Assembly (NCBI GenBank): GCA_041397865.1
Contig: JAWKVT010000002.1
Coordinates: 372,001 to 436,000 of the forward strand
Source of the DNA: TMED27 sp041397865
GTDB lineage: Bacteria > Pseudomonadota > Alphaproteobacteria > Micavibrionales > Micavibrionaceae
Direction: 5' to 3'
Length of the DNA stretch: 64,000 nucleotides
Part shown: in pieces, positions 44,460 through 52,873 of the stretch
Layout of the letters: every line of letters starts with the position of its first letter
Numbering within the stretch: position 1 is the first letter of the stretch
Program-made: the position numbers and the translations under genes
Notes under the pieces: generated by a model
The model's database searches: none
The model's input: only the letters and a program-made list of their open reading frames with translations
Told to the model about the DNA's origin: nothing

Positions 44460-44885
44460 ATGACGAAAAATAAATTAAAAATTCTTCTGATAACCGCATC
44501 GTTACTGTTTTTAATACCCGCCGGATTTGCATCCTACAAATACGGGCTGTGGCGCGTTCACTATCTCTCGCCGGATGAATTTCCGGTGCAGGGCCTTGAT
44601 GTGTCCCATCAATCAGGGCGGCATTCGCTGGGGTGAAGTGCCGAAAAGCTTTTCTTTCGTCTATATAAAAGCAACAGAGGGCGGCGATTTTAAGGATAAA
44701 AAATTCGCATATAATTCGAAACATACCTGAAAGACACGGAATTTTCGGAATATCCGATATGGATCCGCGATATTTGGAGCCGTCCGCAAAAGCAGTTTCC
44801 TGCATGGTATATCTGGCAATATGCCGATAATGCCCGCATAGACGGGATTGATACGCCGGTCGATCTGAACGTTATGAACAAATAA
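44460..44885 (+). pseudogene. Broken GH25-type lysozyme (former endolysin)
   Basis: Three pieces in different frames make up the remains of a glycoside hydrolase 25 muramidase. Frame one gives a membrane/signal front and YLSPDEFPVQGLDVSH. After a one-base shift near 44602, QGGIRWGEV and FSFVYIKATEGGDFKDKKFAYN follow. After a second break near 44720, YPIWIRD ... FPAWYIWQYADN ... IDTPVDLNVMNK gives the C-terminal end. The middle 80-90 residues of the barrel, with part of the active site, are deleted. It cannot make a working enzyme. Confidence 0.88.
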
Positions 44886-44996
44886 CGCAAAAAACAAACA
44901 CCTTAAACACAACACAATGTCAGCGCCCCTACCGTCACCTACCGCGGCGGTCAAGGGCCATCATGCCTGCATTTTAAAAACAACAAAGGAGATTCC

Positions 44997-45320
44997 ATGG
45001 AGAATTACACAAAACGCATCAAAGAGCGCGTTTCGCGCTTTCTCAACGGCGCAACGGCGGCTGTTGTACGCTCTTACGGCAGCTACCTCAAAAACAACTT
45101 ATCGAAAGAACCCGATGAATCCAAAGAAGCCGAAAATTTTAAAAAATTCCACGACGCCGGAAAATCCGCCGCCTCGCATCTGGAAAGCCTTTTAAAGCTG
45201 GTCAACGCCACGGACGATCCCGCCGAAAGGCAAAAGGAGGACGAGCGCAGCAGGGAGAGCAGACTGCAAAGCGCCGTTGAAAAAGGTCGCGCAGAACTCG
45301 GCGGAGGAGACAATGCATGA
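44997..45320 (+). CDS. Possible small terminase subunit
   Basis: The gene encodes 107 residues, charged and helical (YTKRIKERVSRFLNGATAAVV, then a Lys/Glu-rich coiled segment). It sits directly before the large terminase and overlaps it by 4 bases (ATGA), the position of terS. No clear DNA-binding motif is visible, so the role rests on position. AAAGGAGA precedes the ATG. Confidence 0.65.
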   Translation: MENYTKRIKERVSRFLNGATAAVVRSYGSYLKNNLSKEPDESKEAENFKKFHDAGKSAASHLESLLKLVNATDDPAERQKEDERSRESRLQSAVEKGRAELGGGDNA

Positions 45321-46915
45321 GCCAATATCCAACCAGCGATACGGTAGCCCCGGATATGATCGCCGCCGGGGAAGTCAGCGCCCGTTCGACGAAATTCGAC
45401 ATCACAACGGCGGACTTCCCGCTGTTCATCGTGATCTGGAACCAGCGCATGAACCTGACCACGCCGCAGATCCATCTGAAAATGGCGCGCTGGCTGGAAC
45501 GCGCATGGATAAAGGGCGACACGCGCCTGCTCCTCATGGCCTTTCGCAGTGCGGGCAAAAGCACGATCACCGGCCTGTTCGCGGCATGGCTTTTATATCG
45601 CAATCCGGATTTGCGCATCCTTGTTTTGGCGGCGGATTTTTCCCTAGCGAAGAAAATGGTGCGCAATGTCAAACGCATCATCGAACGCCACCCCCTCACC
45701 GACAGGATGAAGCCCCAAACCGCTGACCAATGGGCCAGCGACCGCTTTACGGTCAAACGTATGATTGAACTGCGCGACCCGTCTGTGCTGGCCAAAGGCA
45801 TCACTGCAAACATCACCGGCTCGCGCGCCGATATCGTTATTTGCGATGATGTCGAGGTTCCCAACACTTGCGATACAATTGAAAAACGCCGCGAACTGCG
45901 CGAGCGTCTGGGCGAGATGGAATATGTCCTCGTCCCCGGCGGCACGCAGCTCTATGTCGGCACGCCGCATAACTACCACACCATTTATGCCGACGTCCCG
46001 CGTAAGGAGTTCGGTGAGGAACAGGAATTCCTCGCCGGCTTTAAACGCCTGAAACTCCCCGTTCTTGATGAGAATGGCGAAAGCGCATGGATAGAACGTT
46101 ATAGCGAAGCCGACATAGCCCGCATGAAACGCGCCGCCGGGCCGAATAAATTCGCCTCCCAGATGATGCTCCGGCCTGTCAATATCGCCGAAGGACGGCT
46201 GAACCCCGAACTACTGCAAATTTATGAGCATGATCTGGACTACGCAAAAGAACTGAACGCTCTCTTCCTGTCATCTCACTCTCCCCTTGCGGGAGAGGGC
46301 AGGGGTGAGGGGGGGCGGTGTATCAAACTCGTCTCCGCCAGCGCTTTCTGGGACCCCGCATTCGGCAGCGCCAAAGGCGATAACTCCGTCATGGCCGTAC
46401 TCTTTGCCGATGCAAAAGGGAACTTTTATCTCCACCATATAGCCTATATCCAAAATGAGGAGATCAGTAAAACAGACGAGGCCACAGCCCAATGCCAAAT
46501 CGTCGCCCAAATCGCGCGTGAACATTACCTGCCGTCCCTAAGCGTAGAGATAAACGGCATCGGCAAATTTCTGCCCAACATATTGCGTAATGAACTCGCG
46601 CGTGCCAAAGCGCCGACTCGCGTACAGGAAATCAGCCAGACCCGCGCCAAGGATCTGCGCATCCTCGAAGCCTTCGATGCGATTCTTGCCGCCCGCCGTC
46701 TTTATGTTCACCGCCGCGTGTTGCAAACGCCCTTCATGATGGAGATGCGTGAATGGCGCCCCGGCGCGAATAAAGGCCACGACGACGGCCTCGACGCCGT
46801 CGCCGGGGCGCTGGCGCAGCAGCCCGACCGCCTTGCGCGCATTTACGCTCAAGGCGGGCATGGCTGGACCAAAACCGCCCACAGCCACACGGCCAAGAGC
46901 GATTTTAAAGTATAA
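45317..46915 (+). CDS. Terminase large subunit, T7 gp19-like
   Basis: This DNA-packaging motor has an N-terminal ATPase and a C-terminal RNase H-like nuclease. Walker A is AFRSAGKST at 75-83 and Walker B is VICDDVE with Asp177/Asp178. The nuclease motif begins at WDPAFG (Asp346), with DDGLDAVAGAL late. An insert SHSPLAGEGRGEGG-like (about 319-334) joins the domains and is encoded by a palindromic repeat, described separately. The frame is otherwise intact over 532 residues. Confidence 0.94.
   Translation: MSQYPTSDTVAPDMIAAGEVSARSTKFDITTADFPLFIVIWNQRMNLTTPQIHLKMARWLERAWIKGDTRLLLMAFRSAGKSTITGLFAAWLLYRNPDLRILVLAADFSLAKKMVRNVKRIIERHPLTDRMKPQTADQWASDRFTVKRMIELRDPSVLAKGITANITGSRADIVICDDVEVPNTCDTIEKRRELRERLGEMEYVLVPGGTQLYVGTPHNYHTIYADVPRKEFGEEQEFLAGFKRLKLPVLDENGESAWIERYSEADIARMKRAAGPNKFASQMMLRPVNIAEGRLNPELLQIYEHDLDYAKELNALFLSSHSPLAGEGRGEGGRCIKLVSASAFWDPAFGSAKGDNSVMAVLFADAKGNFYLHHIAYIQNEEISKTDEATAQCQIVAQIAREHYLPSLSVEINGIGKFLPNILRNELARAKAPTRVQEISQTRAKDLRILEAFDAILAARRLYVHRRVLQTPFMMEMREWRPGANKGHDDGLDAVAGALAQQPDRLARIYAQGGHGWTKTAHSHTAKSDFKV
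46271..46318. repeat. Palindromic repeat inserted in frame in the terminase gene
   Basis: CTCTCCC and GGGAGAG (46280-46297) form a hairpin, followed by GGGCAGGGGTGAGGGGGG, the look of a widespread CTCTCCCxTTGCGGGAGAG dispersed repeat. It adds about 16 residues rich in Gly and Glu between the ATPase and nuclease domains and keeps the frame. Exact insertion edges are uncertain by a few bases. Confidence 0.82.
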
Positions 46916-46924
46916 GGATTACAA

Positions 46925-47245
46925 ATGAATTTACTCTCACAAGACTTAATCTGGTGGATCACGATATTTGATCTGCCCGCGATGGCCGGGCTGCTCGGCC
47001 TGATCTGGCGCACCCGCCGCGAGTGCGAAACCGCTATAGACGAGTTGCAAATCACGCTCGATCACCGCTCCGGCCAACTCCGCGACGCGCTTCACGCTTT
47101 CAAGCTGGAGGTTGCCAAAACTTACGCCTCCCATACCGATCTACGCGCTCTTGAGACCCGCCTTGTCGAGCATCTCCTGCGCATTGAAGCCAAGCTCGAT
47201 AAAACCGCGCTCAAGGCCGAAGCCCTTAAGGCGAAAGCGGAATAA
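46925..47245 (+). CDS. Small membrane protein with coiled coil, spanin-like position
   Basis: The gene encodes 106 residues with one N-terminal hydrophobic helix (WWITIFDLPAMAGLLGLIW) followed by a long coiled coil to the end. One helix plus a periplasmic coiled coil is the shape of an Rz-type inner-membrane spanin, and the gene is next to the terminase and lysis genes as in T7. No sequence family was recognised, so this remains a suggestion. Confidence 0.6.
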   Translation: MNLLSQDLIWWITIFDLPAMAGLLGLIWRTRRECETAIDELQITLDHRSGQLRDALHAFKLEVAKTYASHTDLRALETRLVEHLLRIEAKLDKTALKAEALKAKAE

Positions 47246-47257
47246 CCTCTCTTCATT

Positions 47258-47379
47258 GTCATTGCGAGGAGTGAAACGACGAAGCAATCCATCTTAAATT
47301 GTGGTGGCCGTTCTGGATTGCTTCGCCGAGTTTATCCTCGGGCTGGCCTTCGGCCAGTCCCGGGGGCTCGCAATGACGT
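47258..47379. repeat. Palindromic repeat, CATTGCGA family (long copy)
   Basis: GTCATTGCGAGGAGTG and GAAGCAATCCA face TGGATTGCTTCG and CTCGCAATGACG. An extra inner hairpin GGCTGGCCTTCGGCCAGTCC lies near 47341-47360. The unit fills the gap between the spanin-like gene and the hydrolase gene. Confidence 0.88.
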
Positions 47380-47407
47380 AATGCTTAATGTAAAAGGAAC
47401 TTTTAAA

Positions 47408-47914
47408 ATGAAAAAACCAACACCCACCGCCCCCACTTTAAAAGCAGTGGGCGGCGCAGACATGCGTCCCCGCGCCGATGCCGAAGAGTTCTACCGGCAT
47501 CTTGAAATCGACGTGCTCGCCCGTACACTTTGGGGTGAAGCGCGCGGGGAAGGGAGCGCAGGTCTTGAGGCCGTCGCCGCTGTGGTCCTCAACCGTGTCA
47601 AGGTCGCGCAAAACCATGGCGGCAAATACTGGTGGGGCGCAAATATCATTCAGGTCTGCCAGAAGCCCTATCAGTTTTCCTGCTGGAACCGCTCCGACCC
47701 GTCTTTCCAAAAGCTGCAAGCCGTTGATGATAAAAACCTGTATTTCGCCAGCGCCTTGCGCGTGGCCCGCCGCGCATGTTTGGGCGCGTTTAAAGACCCC
47801 ACCGGCGGTGCCACCCATTACCATGCCGATTACGTCGATCCCTATTGGGCCAAAGGTGAGAAACCAACCGCTGTTATTGGTCGCCATATATTCTATAAGC
47901 TTGCAGAGGTGTAA
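47408..47914 (+). CDS. SleB/CwlJ-type cell wall hydrolase (phage lysin)
   Basis: The gene encodes 168 residues with a SleB-like Hydrolase_2 domain: LARTLWGEARGEGSAGLEAVAAVVLNR has the catalytic Glu, and QFSCWN, ARRACLGAFKDPTGGATHYH follow. There is no signal peptide, so release would need the holin gene that follows directly (ATG one base after the stop). The start was set at ATG 47408; the frame upstream runs into the repeat. It likely replaces the broken GH25 lysin. Confidence 0.92.
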   Translation: MKKPTPTAPTLKAVGGADMRPRADAEEFYRHLEIDVLARTLWGEARGEGSAGLEAVAAVVLNRVKVAQNHGGKYWWGANIIQVCQKPYQFSCWNRSDPSFQKLQAVDDKNLYFASALRVARRACLGAFKDPTGGATHYHADYVDPYWAKGEKPTAVIGRHIFYKLAEV

Positions 47915-48436
47915 ATGATTGAAACTGTAGTTGCAAAAGTCGGCTTGCCCATTTTAATCAACGTCTTATCCGAAACTTTAAAGACGATAGATACGCCCGT
48001 TACCAAGGGAGCCGGAAAGGCGTTGGAACAAGTCGATGAAGCCATCCGCGCCGGACGGCTCACCCATGAACAAATCGCCGAGGCCAACCGCCATGTCGAA
48101 ACGCTGGCCGCGATGAAGTCCGAAGAACTGAAAGCCAACCTCGCCGAGGCTAACAAAACCATCCGCGCCGAAGTCGCCTCACAGGATAAATATGTCCGGC
48201 GCATGCGCCCGACATTCGGCTATATCATGGCCGTTTCCTGGGCCGGGCAAATGCTGGGTATTGCCTACGTCATCGTATTCGATACGCAACGCGCCGGATA
48301 TGTATTAAACGCCATGGGAAGCCTCAGCGCGATCTGGGCCGTCGGCCTCTCTGTTCTGGGCATTTATGTTTACAAACGCTCCGAAGACAAAAAGTTTTTC
48401 GGCCTTCCGCCTGAAACCATTAGCTGGAAGAGCTGA
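47915..48436 (+). CDS. 3TM-type holin, GTA-holin family
   Basis: The gene encodes 173 residues. DKYVRRMRPTFGYIMAVSWAGQM followed by two hydrophobic helices (about 107-130 and 140-160) is characteristic of the three-helix holin family first defined in gene transfer agents and phages. The long central helix (about 40-95) is polar. It is the last gene of the cluster and directly follows the hydrolase gene, forming a lysis pair. Confidence 0.87.
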   Translation: MIETVVAKVGLPILINVLSETLKTIDTPVTKGAGKALEQVDEAIRAGRLTHEQIAEANRHVETLAAMKSEELKANLAEANKTIRAEVASQDKYVRRMRPTFGYIMAVSWAGQMLGIAYVIVFDTQRAGYVLNAMGSLSAIWAVGLSVLGIYVYKRSEDKKFFGLPPETISWKS

Positions 48437-48451
48437 GTTTAGGTCCTGACC

Positions 48452-49879
48452 CTAGTTATGCGGATCCGCCGGCAGGTCGATCATATGCCCGTTGACCCAG
48501 AAATGTGCAGCCACCGCCGCGGCGTAACCCAGAATAATCACCGGGGTCCAGCGCAAATGGCTGCCGAACGTATATTTCCCGTGCGCCACGCCCATCAACG
48601 CCACGCCCGCCGCCGAACCTATGGAGAGCATCGACCCCCCCACACCAGTCGTCAGCGTAATCAAAAGCCACTGAAAGTGGTTGATATCCGGGTCCATGGT
48701 CAGCACCGCAAACATCACCGGGATGTTATCAACCACGGCGGAAATCGTGCCCAGTGCAATGTTGGTTACGCTTGCGCCGTATACGTCATACATAGCCGTG
48801 GAGGCCAGCTCCATATAGCCGATATAGCTCAGGCCCCCGACGCAGAAAATCACGCCATAGAAGAAGAACAGCGTATCCCATTCCGCCTGTTTAATCAGCG
48901 AGAACAACTCGAACTTGTCGTCTTCCTGTTTTGCGGTAATTTGCAGATAATAAGCCAGAAGCATCAGGAGAGAAAGCCCGGCCATCATGCCCAGAAACGG
49001 CGGCAGATGCAGTAATTGCTCACAGCTTACCGCCGTGACGATTGTACAAATACCAAGAAAAATGACGCGCTTAGCCCCGCGTTTTAACTTCACTTCATGC
49101 TTGAGCGGATCGGGAAGGTCGCTGGTAACAAAGAAGCTCATAATCAAGGCCGGAACCAAAAAGTTCACCGCCGAGGGAATGAACAGGTCAAAGAATTCAA
49201 GGAACTCGACTTTACCCGCCTGCCATACCATCAGCGTCGTAATATCCCCAAATGGCGAAAACGCGCCTCCGGCATTCGCCGCGCTGACCACGTTCACGCA
49301 TGCCAGCGCCACAAATTTAGGGTCGTGCTTGCCCACCGACATGATGACCGCGCCCATCACAAGGGCGGTCGTCAGGTTGTCCGCGACCGGCGAGAGGAAA
49401 AACGCGATAAAGCCCGTTGCCCAGAACATGGACCGCATGCTTAAACCAGCTTCCACAAGACGTGCGCGTAACACCTCGAAAACATTACGGTTTTCCATGG
49501 TGATGATGTAGGTCATCGCCGAAAGCAAAAACAGCAACAAAGCCCCGTATTCATCAAGATTGTGAAAGACCGCGTTATGGATGCTTTCGTCATCTGCGCC
49601 GTATTCCGGCGCAATAATCGCAATCGTAATCCAGATTAGCGCCGCGCCGACCATGACCGGTTTCGATTTGCGCATGCTGATTTGTTCTTCAAATAAAACA
49701 AGGCTATAGGCGATAATGAAGATGATAATACAGAATAATGCCCCCGGATGAAGCGGCGGAATATGCGGCGCATGTTCCTCGGTCGAACTCAAGGCCCATG
49801 CCGGCGCAATGTCAAAAGCAAAAAAGGCCGCGGCCAAAGCAAGCGTTAAGGAAAAAAGCGAGAAAATTTTAAGGGGCAT
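48452..49879 (-). CDS. nhaD: Sodium:proton antiporter NhaD
   Basis: NhaD exports Na+ or Li+ in exchange for protons. A signal/first helix is followed by about twelve membrane helices. NAGGAFSPFGDITTLMVWQAGKVEF and SPVADNLTTALVMG are family hallmarks, repeated by the late AVVDNIPVMFAVL. The length, 475 residues, is normal. It converges with the holin gene (gap 15 bases) and is divergent from nhaA. Confidence 0.94.
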   Translation of the reverse strand: MPLKIFSLFSLTLALAAAFFAFDIAPAWALSSTEEHAPHIPPLHPGALFCIIIFIIAYSLVLFEEQISMRKSKPVMVGAALIWITIAIIAPEYGADDESIHNAVFHNLDEYGALLLFLLSAMTYIITMENRNVFEVLRARLVEAGLSMRSMFWATGFIAFFLSPVADNLTTALVMGAVIMSVGKHDPKFVALACVNVVSAANAGGAFSPFGDITTLMVWQAGKVEFLEFFDLFIPSAVNFLVPALIMSFFVTSDLPDPLKHEVKLKRGAKRVIFLGICTIVTAVSCEQLLHLPPFLGMMAGLSLLMLLAYYLQITAKQEDDKFELFSLIKQAEWDTLFFFYGVIFCVGGLSYIGYMELASTAMYDVYGASVTNIALGTISAVVDNIPVMFAVLTMDPDINHFQWLLITLTTGVGGSMLSIGSAAGVALMGVAHGKYTFGSHLRWTPVIILGYAAAVAAHFWVNGHMIDLPADPHN

Positions 49880-50044
49880 GGCTTTTCTTTATTCTGTATG
49901 GTGTCAAAAATATAACCCGGAGTTTCGCACGAGTATAAACTGTGTCAAGAGTCGTCCGAGAGGTTTCATACAATTCTGTTTTAAACTTCAAAACTTCGTT
50001 CGAAAACACTGTTCATTTTAAAGTCTTCGATTATATTTGAACAC

Positions 50045-51367
50045 ATGACAGGTTTTTTCCAAACACTTATTCGCTCTGTCGTGAAAACAGAGCAGGCCGT
50101 TGTAAGAGAGATCGAACACGTTGCCCATGACGCCGAAGATAGAGCCAAACGCATAGTCAGTGCCGCTACGCACTTTTTGCATCTTGAGGCTTCGGGCGGG
50201 ATCGTGCTGATGTTCGCGGCGGTGGCCGCGATTATCATCGCCAATACCGACATGTTCCACATCTACGACCACATCCTCAACGAAATAAAATTCCGCATCG
50301 GCTTTGACGACCTTCAGGGCAGCTTTGATTACGAGATCAAAAAATCGCTGCTGCACTGGGTCAATGACGGGTTCATGGCGATTTTCTTCTTTCTCGTCGG
50401 GCTGGAAATTAAGCGTGAAATCGTGGATGGCGAGCTTTCAAGCCGAAGCCGCGCTTTGCTGCCGGCTTTAGCGGCGGTAGGCGGTATGGCAGTGCCTGCG
50501 GCAATTTACTGGTATATCAATAAAGATATCCCTGCCAATATTCAGGGTTGGGCAATCCCCGCCGCTACGGATATCGCTTTTGCCCTCGGTGTACTCGCGC
50601 TGCTCGGCAGCCGCGTTCCGACAAGGCTTAAAGTGCTTCTCACCGCGATTGCCGTTATTGACGATCTCCTGGCCATCCTCATCATTGCCGTTTTCTATTC
50701 AGGCAGCTTGGAACTCACGCCGTTTTACGTTGGGGTCCCGGCGGTCTTCGGGCTGTTTCTTCTAAATCGCAAGGGGGTGTCTCTGGTCGCCCCATATGCA
50801 ATATTAGGGGTTGTGTTGTGGGTCGTGGTTTTGAAATCAGGCGTGCACGCAACCCTTGCCGGGGTTATCACTGCGATTTTTATTCCGATGTCCTCACGCA
50901 AAGACCCCGAATATTCGCCCTGTACGCATCTTATACACGCGCTTCACCCGTGGGTCGCATTTGCTATTTTGCCGGTTTTTGCCTTTGCCAATGCCGGTGT
51001 GCCGTTTCATGGCATGGGGCTTCACTCTTTGAAAGATCCGCTGACCCTGGGCATTATCTTAGGCCTCACCCTTGGTAAGCAGATTGGCATTTTCACGATG
51101 CTGGGGCTTGCGATCAAAACAGGCTTATCGCCCATGCCCCGTGGCCTGGGCTGGCGGCAACTCTATGCGGTGTCGGTGCTGTGCGGGATCGGTTTTACCA
51201 TGTCGCTGTTTATCGGTTCGCTGGCTTTTGAAAGCGAAGCTGCGCAGGCCTCAATCCGTCTGGGTGTGCTTTTGGCCTCCCTGATTTCCGCCGGGGCCGG
51301 CTATTGCATTTTACGCTTCGCGCCCTCCAAAGAAACAGCGCAGGCCGAGGAAAATAAAACCGTTTAG
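50045..51367 (+). CDS. nhaA: Sodium:proton antiporter NhaA
   Basis: NhaA is a pH-regulated electrogenic Na+/H+ exchanger. The paired catalytic Asp residues are in AVIDDLLAIL, and AATDIAFALGVLALLG is the unwound-helix signature. About eleven membrane helices follow a longer than usual N-terminal helix (VVREIEHVAHDAEDRAKRI) of about 45 residues. It is divergent from nhaD across a 165-base gap that has no gene. Confidence 0.96.
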   Translation: MTGFFQTLIRSVVKTEQAVVREIEHVAHDAEDRAKRIVSAATHFLHLEASGGIVLMFAAVAAIIIANTDMFHIYDHILNEIKFRIGFDDLQGSFDYEIKKSLLHWVNDGFMAIFFFLVGLEIKREIVDGELSSRSRALLPALAAVGGMAVPAAIYWYINKDIPANIQGWAIPAATDIAFALGVLALLGSRVPTRLKVLLTAIAVIDDLLAILIIAVFYSGSLELTPFYVGVPAVFGLFLLNRKGVSLVAPYAILGVVLWVVVLKSGVHATLAGVITAIFIPMSSRKDPEYSPCTHLIHALHPWVAFAILPVFAFANAGVPFHGMGLHSLKDPLTLGIILGLTLGKQIGIFTMLGLAIKTGLSPMPRGLGWRQLYAVSVLCGIGFTMSLFIGSLAFESEAAQASIRLGVLLASLISAGAGYCILRFAPSKETAQAEENKTV

Positions 51368-51385
51368 CCCCGCTATTTTCAATGT

Positions 51386-51411
51386 TAGAATCCATCTGAT
51401 TTTTGATTCTA
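51386..51411. promoter_or_regulatory. Inverted repeat upstream of icd
   Basis: TAGAATC (51386-51392) and GATTCTA (51405-51411) are perfect inverted copies 12 bases apart, 14 bases before the icd start. They may be the nhaA terminator stem, an operator, or a hairpin in the icd leader. Confidence 0.4.
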
Positions 51412-51424
51412 GGGAAAAACGCAC

Positions 51425-52867
51425 ATGACCAAAACACCTATCACTATTGCCCGCGGCGACGGCATCGGTCCCGCCATTATGGATTCAACGCTGGAAATTC
51501 TCGAAGCCGCAGGCGCGCAGCTTGAGATTGAGGAAATCGAGATCGGCGAGGCCGTCTACAAATCCGGCATTAAAAACGGCATCGCCCCCGAAAGCTGGGA
51601 ATCCCTGCGCCGTACGAAAGTCTTCCTTAAGGCCCCCATCACCACGCCTCAGGGCGGCGGGTTTAAATCCCTCAACGTCACGGTGCGCAAATCCTTAGGG
51701 CTGTTCGCCAACGTTCGCCCCTGCGTCTCGTATCACCCGTTCGTTAAAACCAACCACCCGAATATGGATCTGGTCATCATCCGCGAGAACGAGGAAGACC
51801 TTTACGGCGGCATCGAGTACCGCCAGTCCCGCGACGTGATGGCCTCGCTCAAGGTGATCTCCCGCCCCGGAACCGAGCGCATCATGCGCTACGCTTTTGA
51901 ATATGCGCGGGCGAACAACCGCAAAAAAGTCACCTGCATGTCCAAAGACAACATCATGAAAATTTCCGACGGGTTGTTCCACCGGGTCTTTGACGAAATA
52001 GCTGCCGAATACCCCGATATCGAAAATGAACATATGATTATTGATATCGGCACCGCCAAGGTCGCCAACCACCCCGAAATGTTCGATGTGATCGTCACGA
52101 CCAATCTCTACGGCGATATCATCTCCGATGTCGCAGCCGAGGTCACAGGCTCCGTCGGGCTGGGAGGCTCATCCAATATCGGCGCGGATTTCGGCATGTT
52201 CGAAGCCGTCCACGGCTCCGCCCCCGATATCGCGGGCAAAGGCATCGCCAACCCCTCCGGCCTCATCCTCGGCGCGGTGATGATGCTCACCCATATCGGC
52301 CAAGGCAGCGTAGCGGCAAAAATTCACAACGCCTGGCTCAAAACGCTCGAAGACGGCATCCACACCGGCGAGATTTTCCGCGAAGGCGTCTCGAAGGAAA
52401 AAGTCGGCACCGACGGTTTCACCAAAGCCGTGATCGAGCGTCTGGGGCAAAAGCCTGAAACGCTGGCGGCAAAAGACTATCCAGACACCCCCGGCGGCAT
52501 TAAACTCCCGCCGCTCAAACCCGCTGTCGAGGTCAAGAAGGACCGCGTCGGCGTCGATATCGGCATCAACTGGGACGGCAGCGCCGATGACCTCGCCGCC
52601 GCCATCAATGCCTGCGTTAACGATAACCTCAAGCTTCATATGATCTCGAACCGTGGAACGAAGGTCTGGCCAAACGGTCAGCCCGAAACCTTCTGCGCCG
52701 ATAACTGGCGCTTGCGGTTTTTATCCGATAACGGCGAGCATATCAAAACCTCTCAGGTCCTCGCCCTGATGAACCGCATGAACGAAGCGCACCTGAACTT
52801 CACAAAATCCGTAATGCTCCACAATTACGATGGAGAACCCGGCTTCACCGTCGCGCAAGGGGAGTGA
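51425..52867 (+). CDS. icd: NADP-dependent isocitrate dehydrogenase, long type
   Basis: This TCA-cycle enzyme converts isocitrate to 2-oxoglutarate. ARGDGIGPAIMDSTLEIL opens the fold. The substrate loop FANVRPC, ENEEDLYGGIEYRQ, TTNLYGDIISDVAAE and AVHGSAPDIAGKGIANPSG are intact. About 140 extra residues at the C-terminus form the extra domain of the Thermus/Rickettsia-type enzyme (from about 345; GVDIGINWDGSADDLAAAIN). The length, 480 residues, fits that class. Coenzyme choice is inferred from the class. Confidence 0.93.
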   Translation: MTKTPITIARGDGIGPAIMDSTLEILEAAGAQLEIEEIEIGEAVYKSGIKNGIAPESWESLRRTKVFLKAPITTPQGGGFKSLNVTVRKSLGLFANVRPCVSYHPFVKTNHPNMDLVIIRENEEDLYGGIEYRQSRDVMASLKVISRPGTERIMRYAFEYARANNRKKVTCMSKDNIMKISDGLFHRVFDEIAAEYPDIENEHMIIDIGTAKVANHPEMFDVIVTTNLYGDIISDVAAEVTGSVGLGGSSNIGADFGMFEAVHGSAPDIAGKGIANPSGLILGAVMMLTHIGQGSVAAKIHNAWLKTLEDGIHTGEIFREGVSKEKVGTDGFTKAVIERLGQKPETLAAKDYPDTPGGIKLPPLKPAVEVKKDRVGVDIGINWDGSADDLAAAINACVNDNLKLHMISNRGTKVWPNGQPETFCADNWRLRFLSDNGEHIKTSQVLALMNRMNEAHLNFTKSVMLHNYDGEPGFTVAQGE

Positions 52868-52873
52868 GTGTGC

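Larger units (their letters stand above)
29764..48436 (+). mobile_element. T7-like virion module: decaying prophage or domesticated particle cluster
   Basis: Portal, Bbp19-like, scaffold, capsid, tail tubular A and B, internal virion protein, tailspike, terminase, cell-wall hydrolase and 3TM holin follow each other on the plus strand in T7-like order. No integrase, replication, phage RNA polymerase, recombination or separate repressor gene is present, and no flanking tRNA or att duplication was seen. Interruptions are on the minus strand or AT-rich: PilZ, Panacea pair, two anchored proteins. One lysin is broken and palindromic repeats sit inside the cluster. Ends are set by the outermost genes and are approximate. 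Confidence 0.85.
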
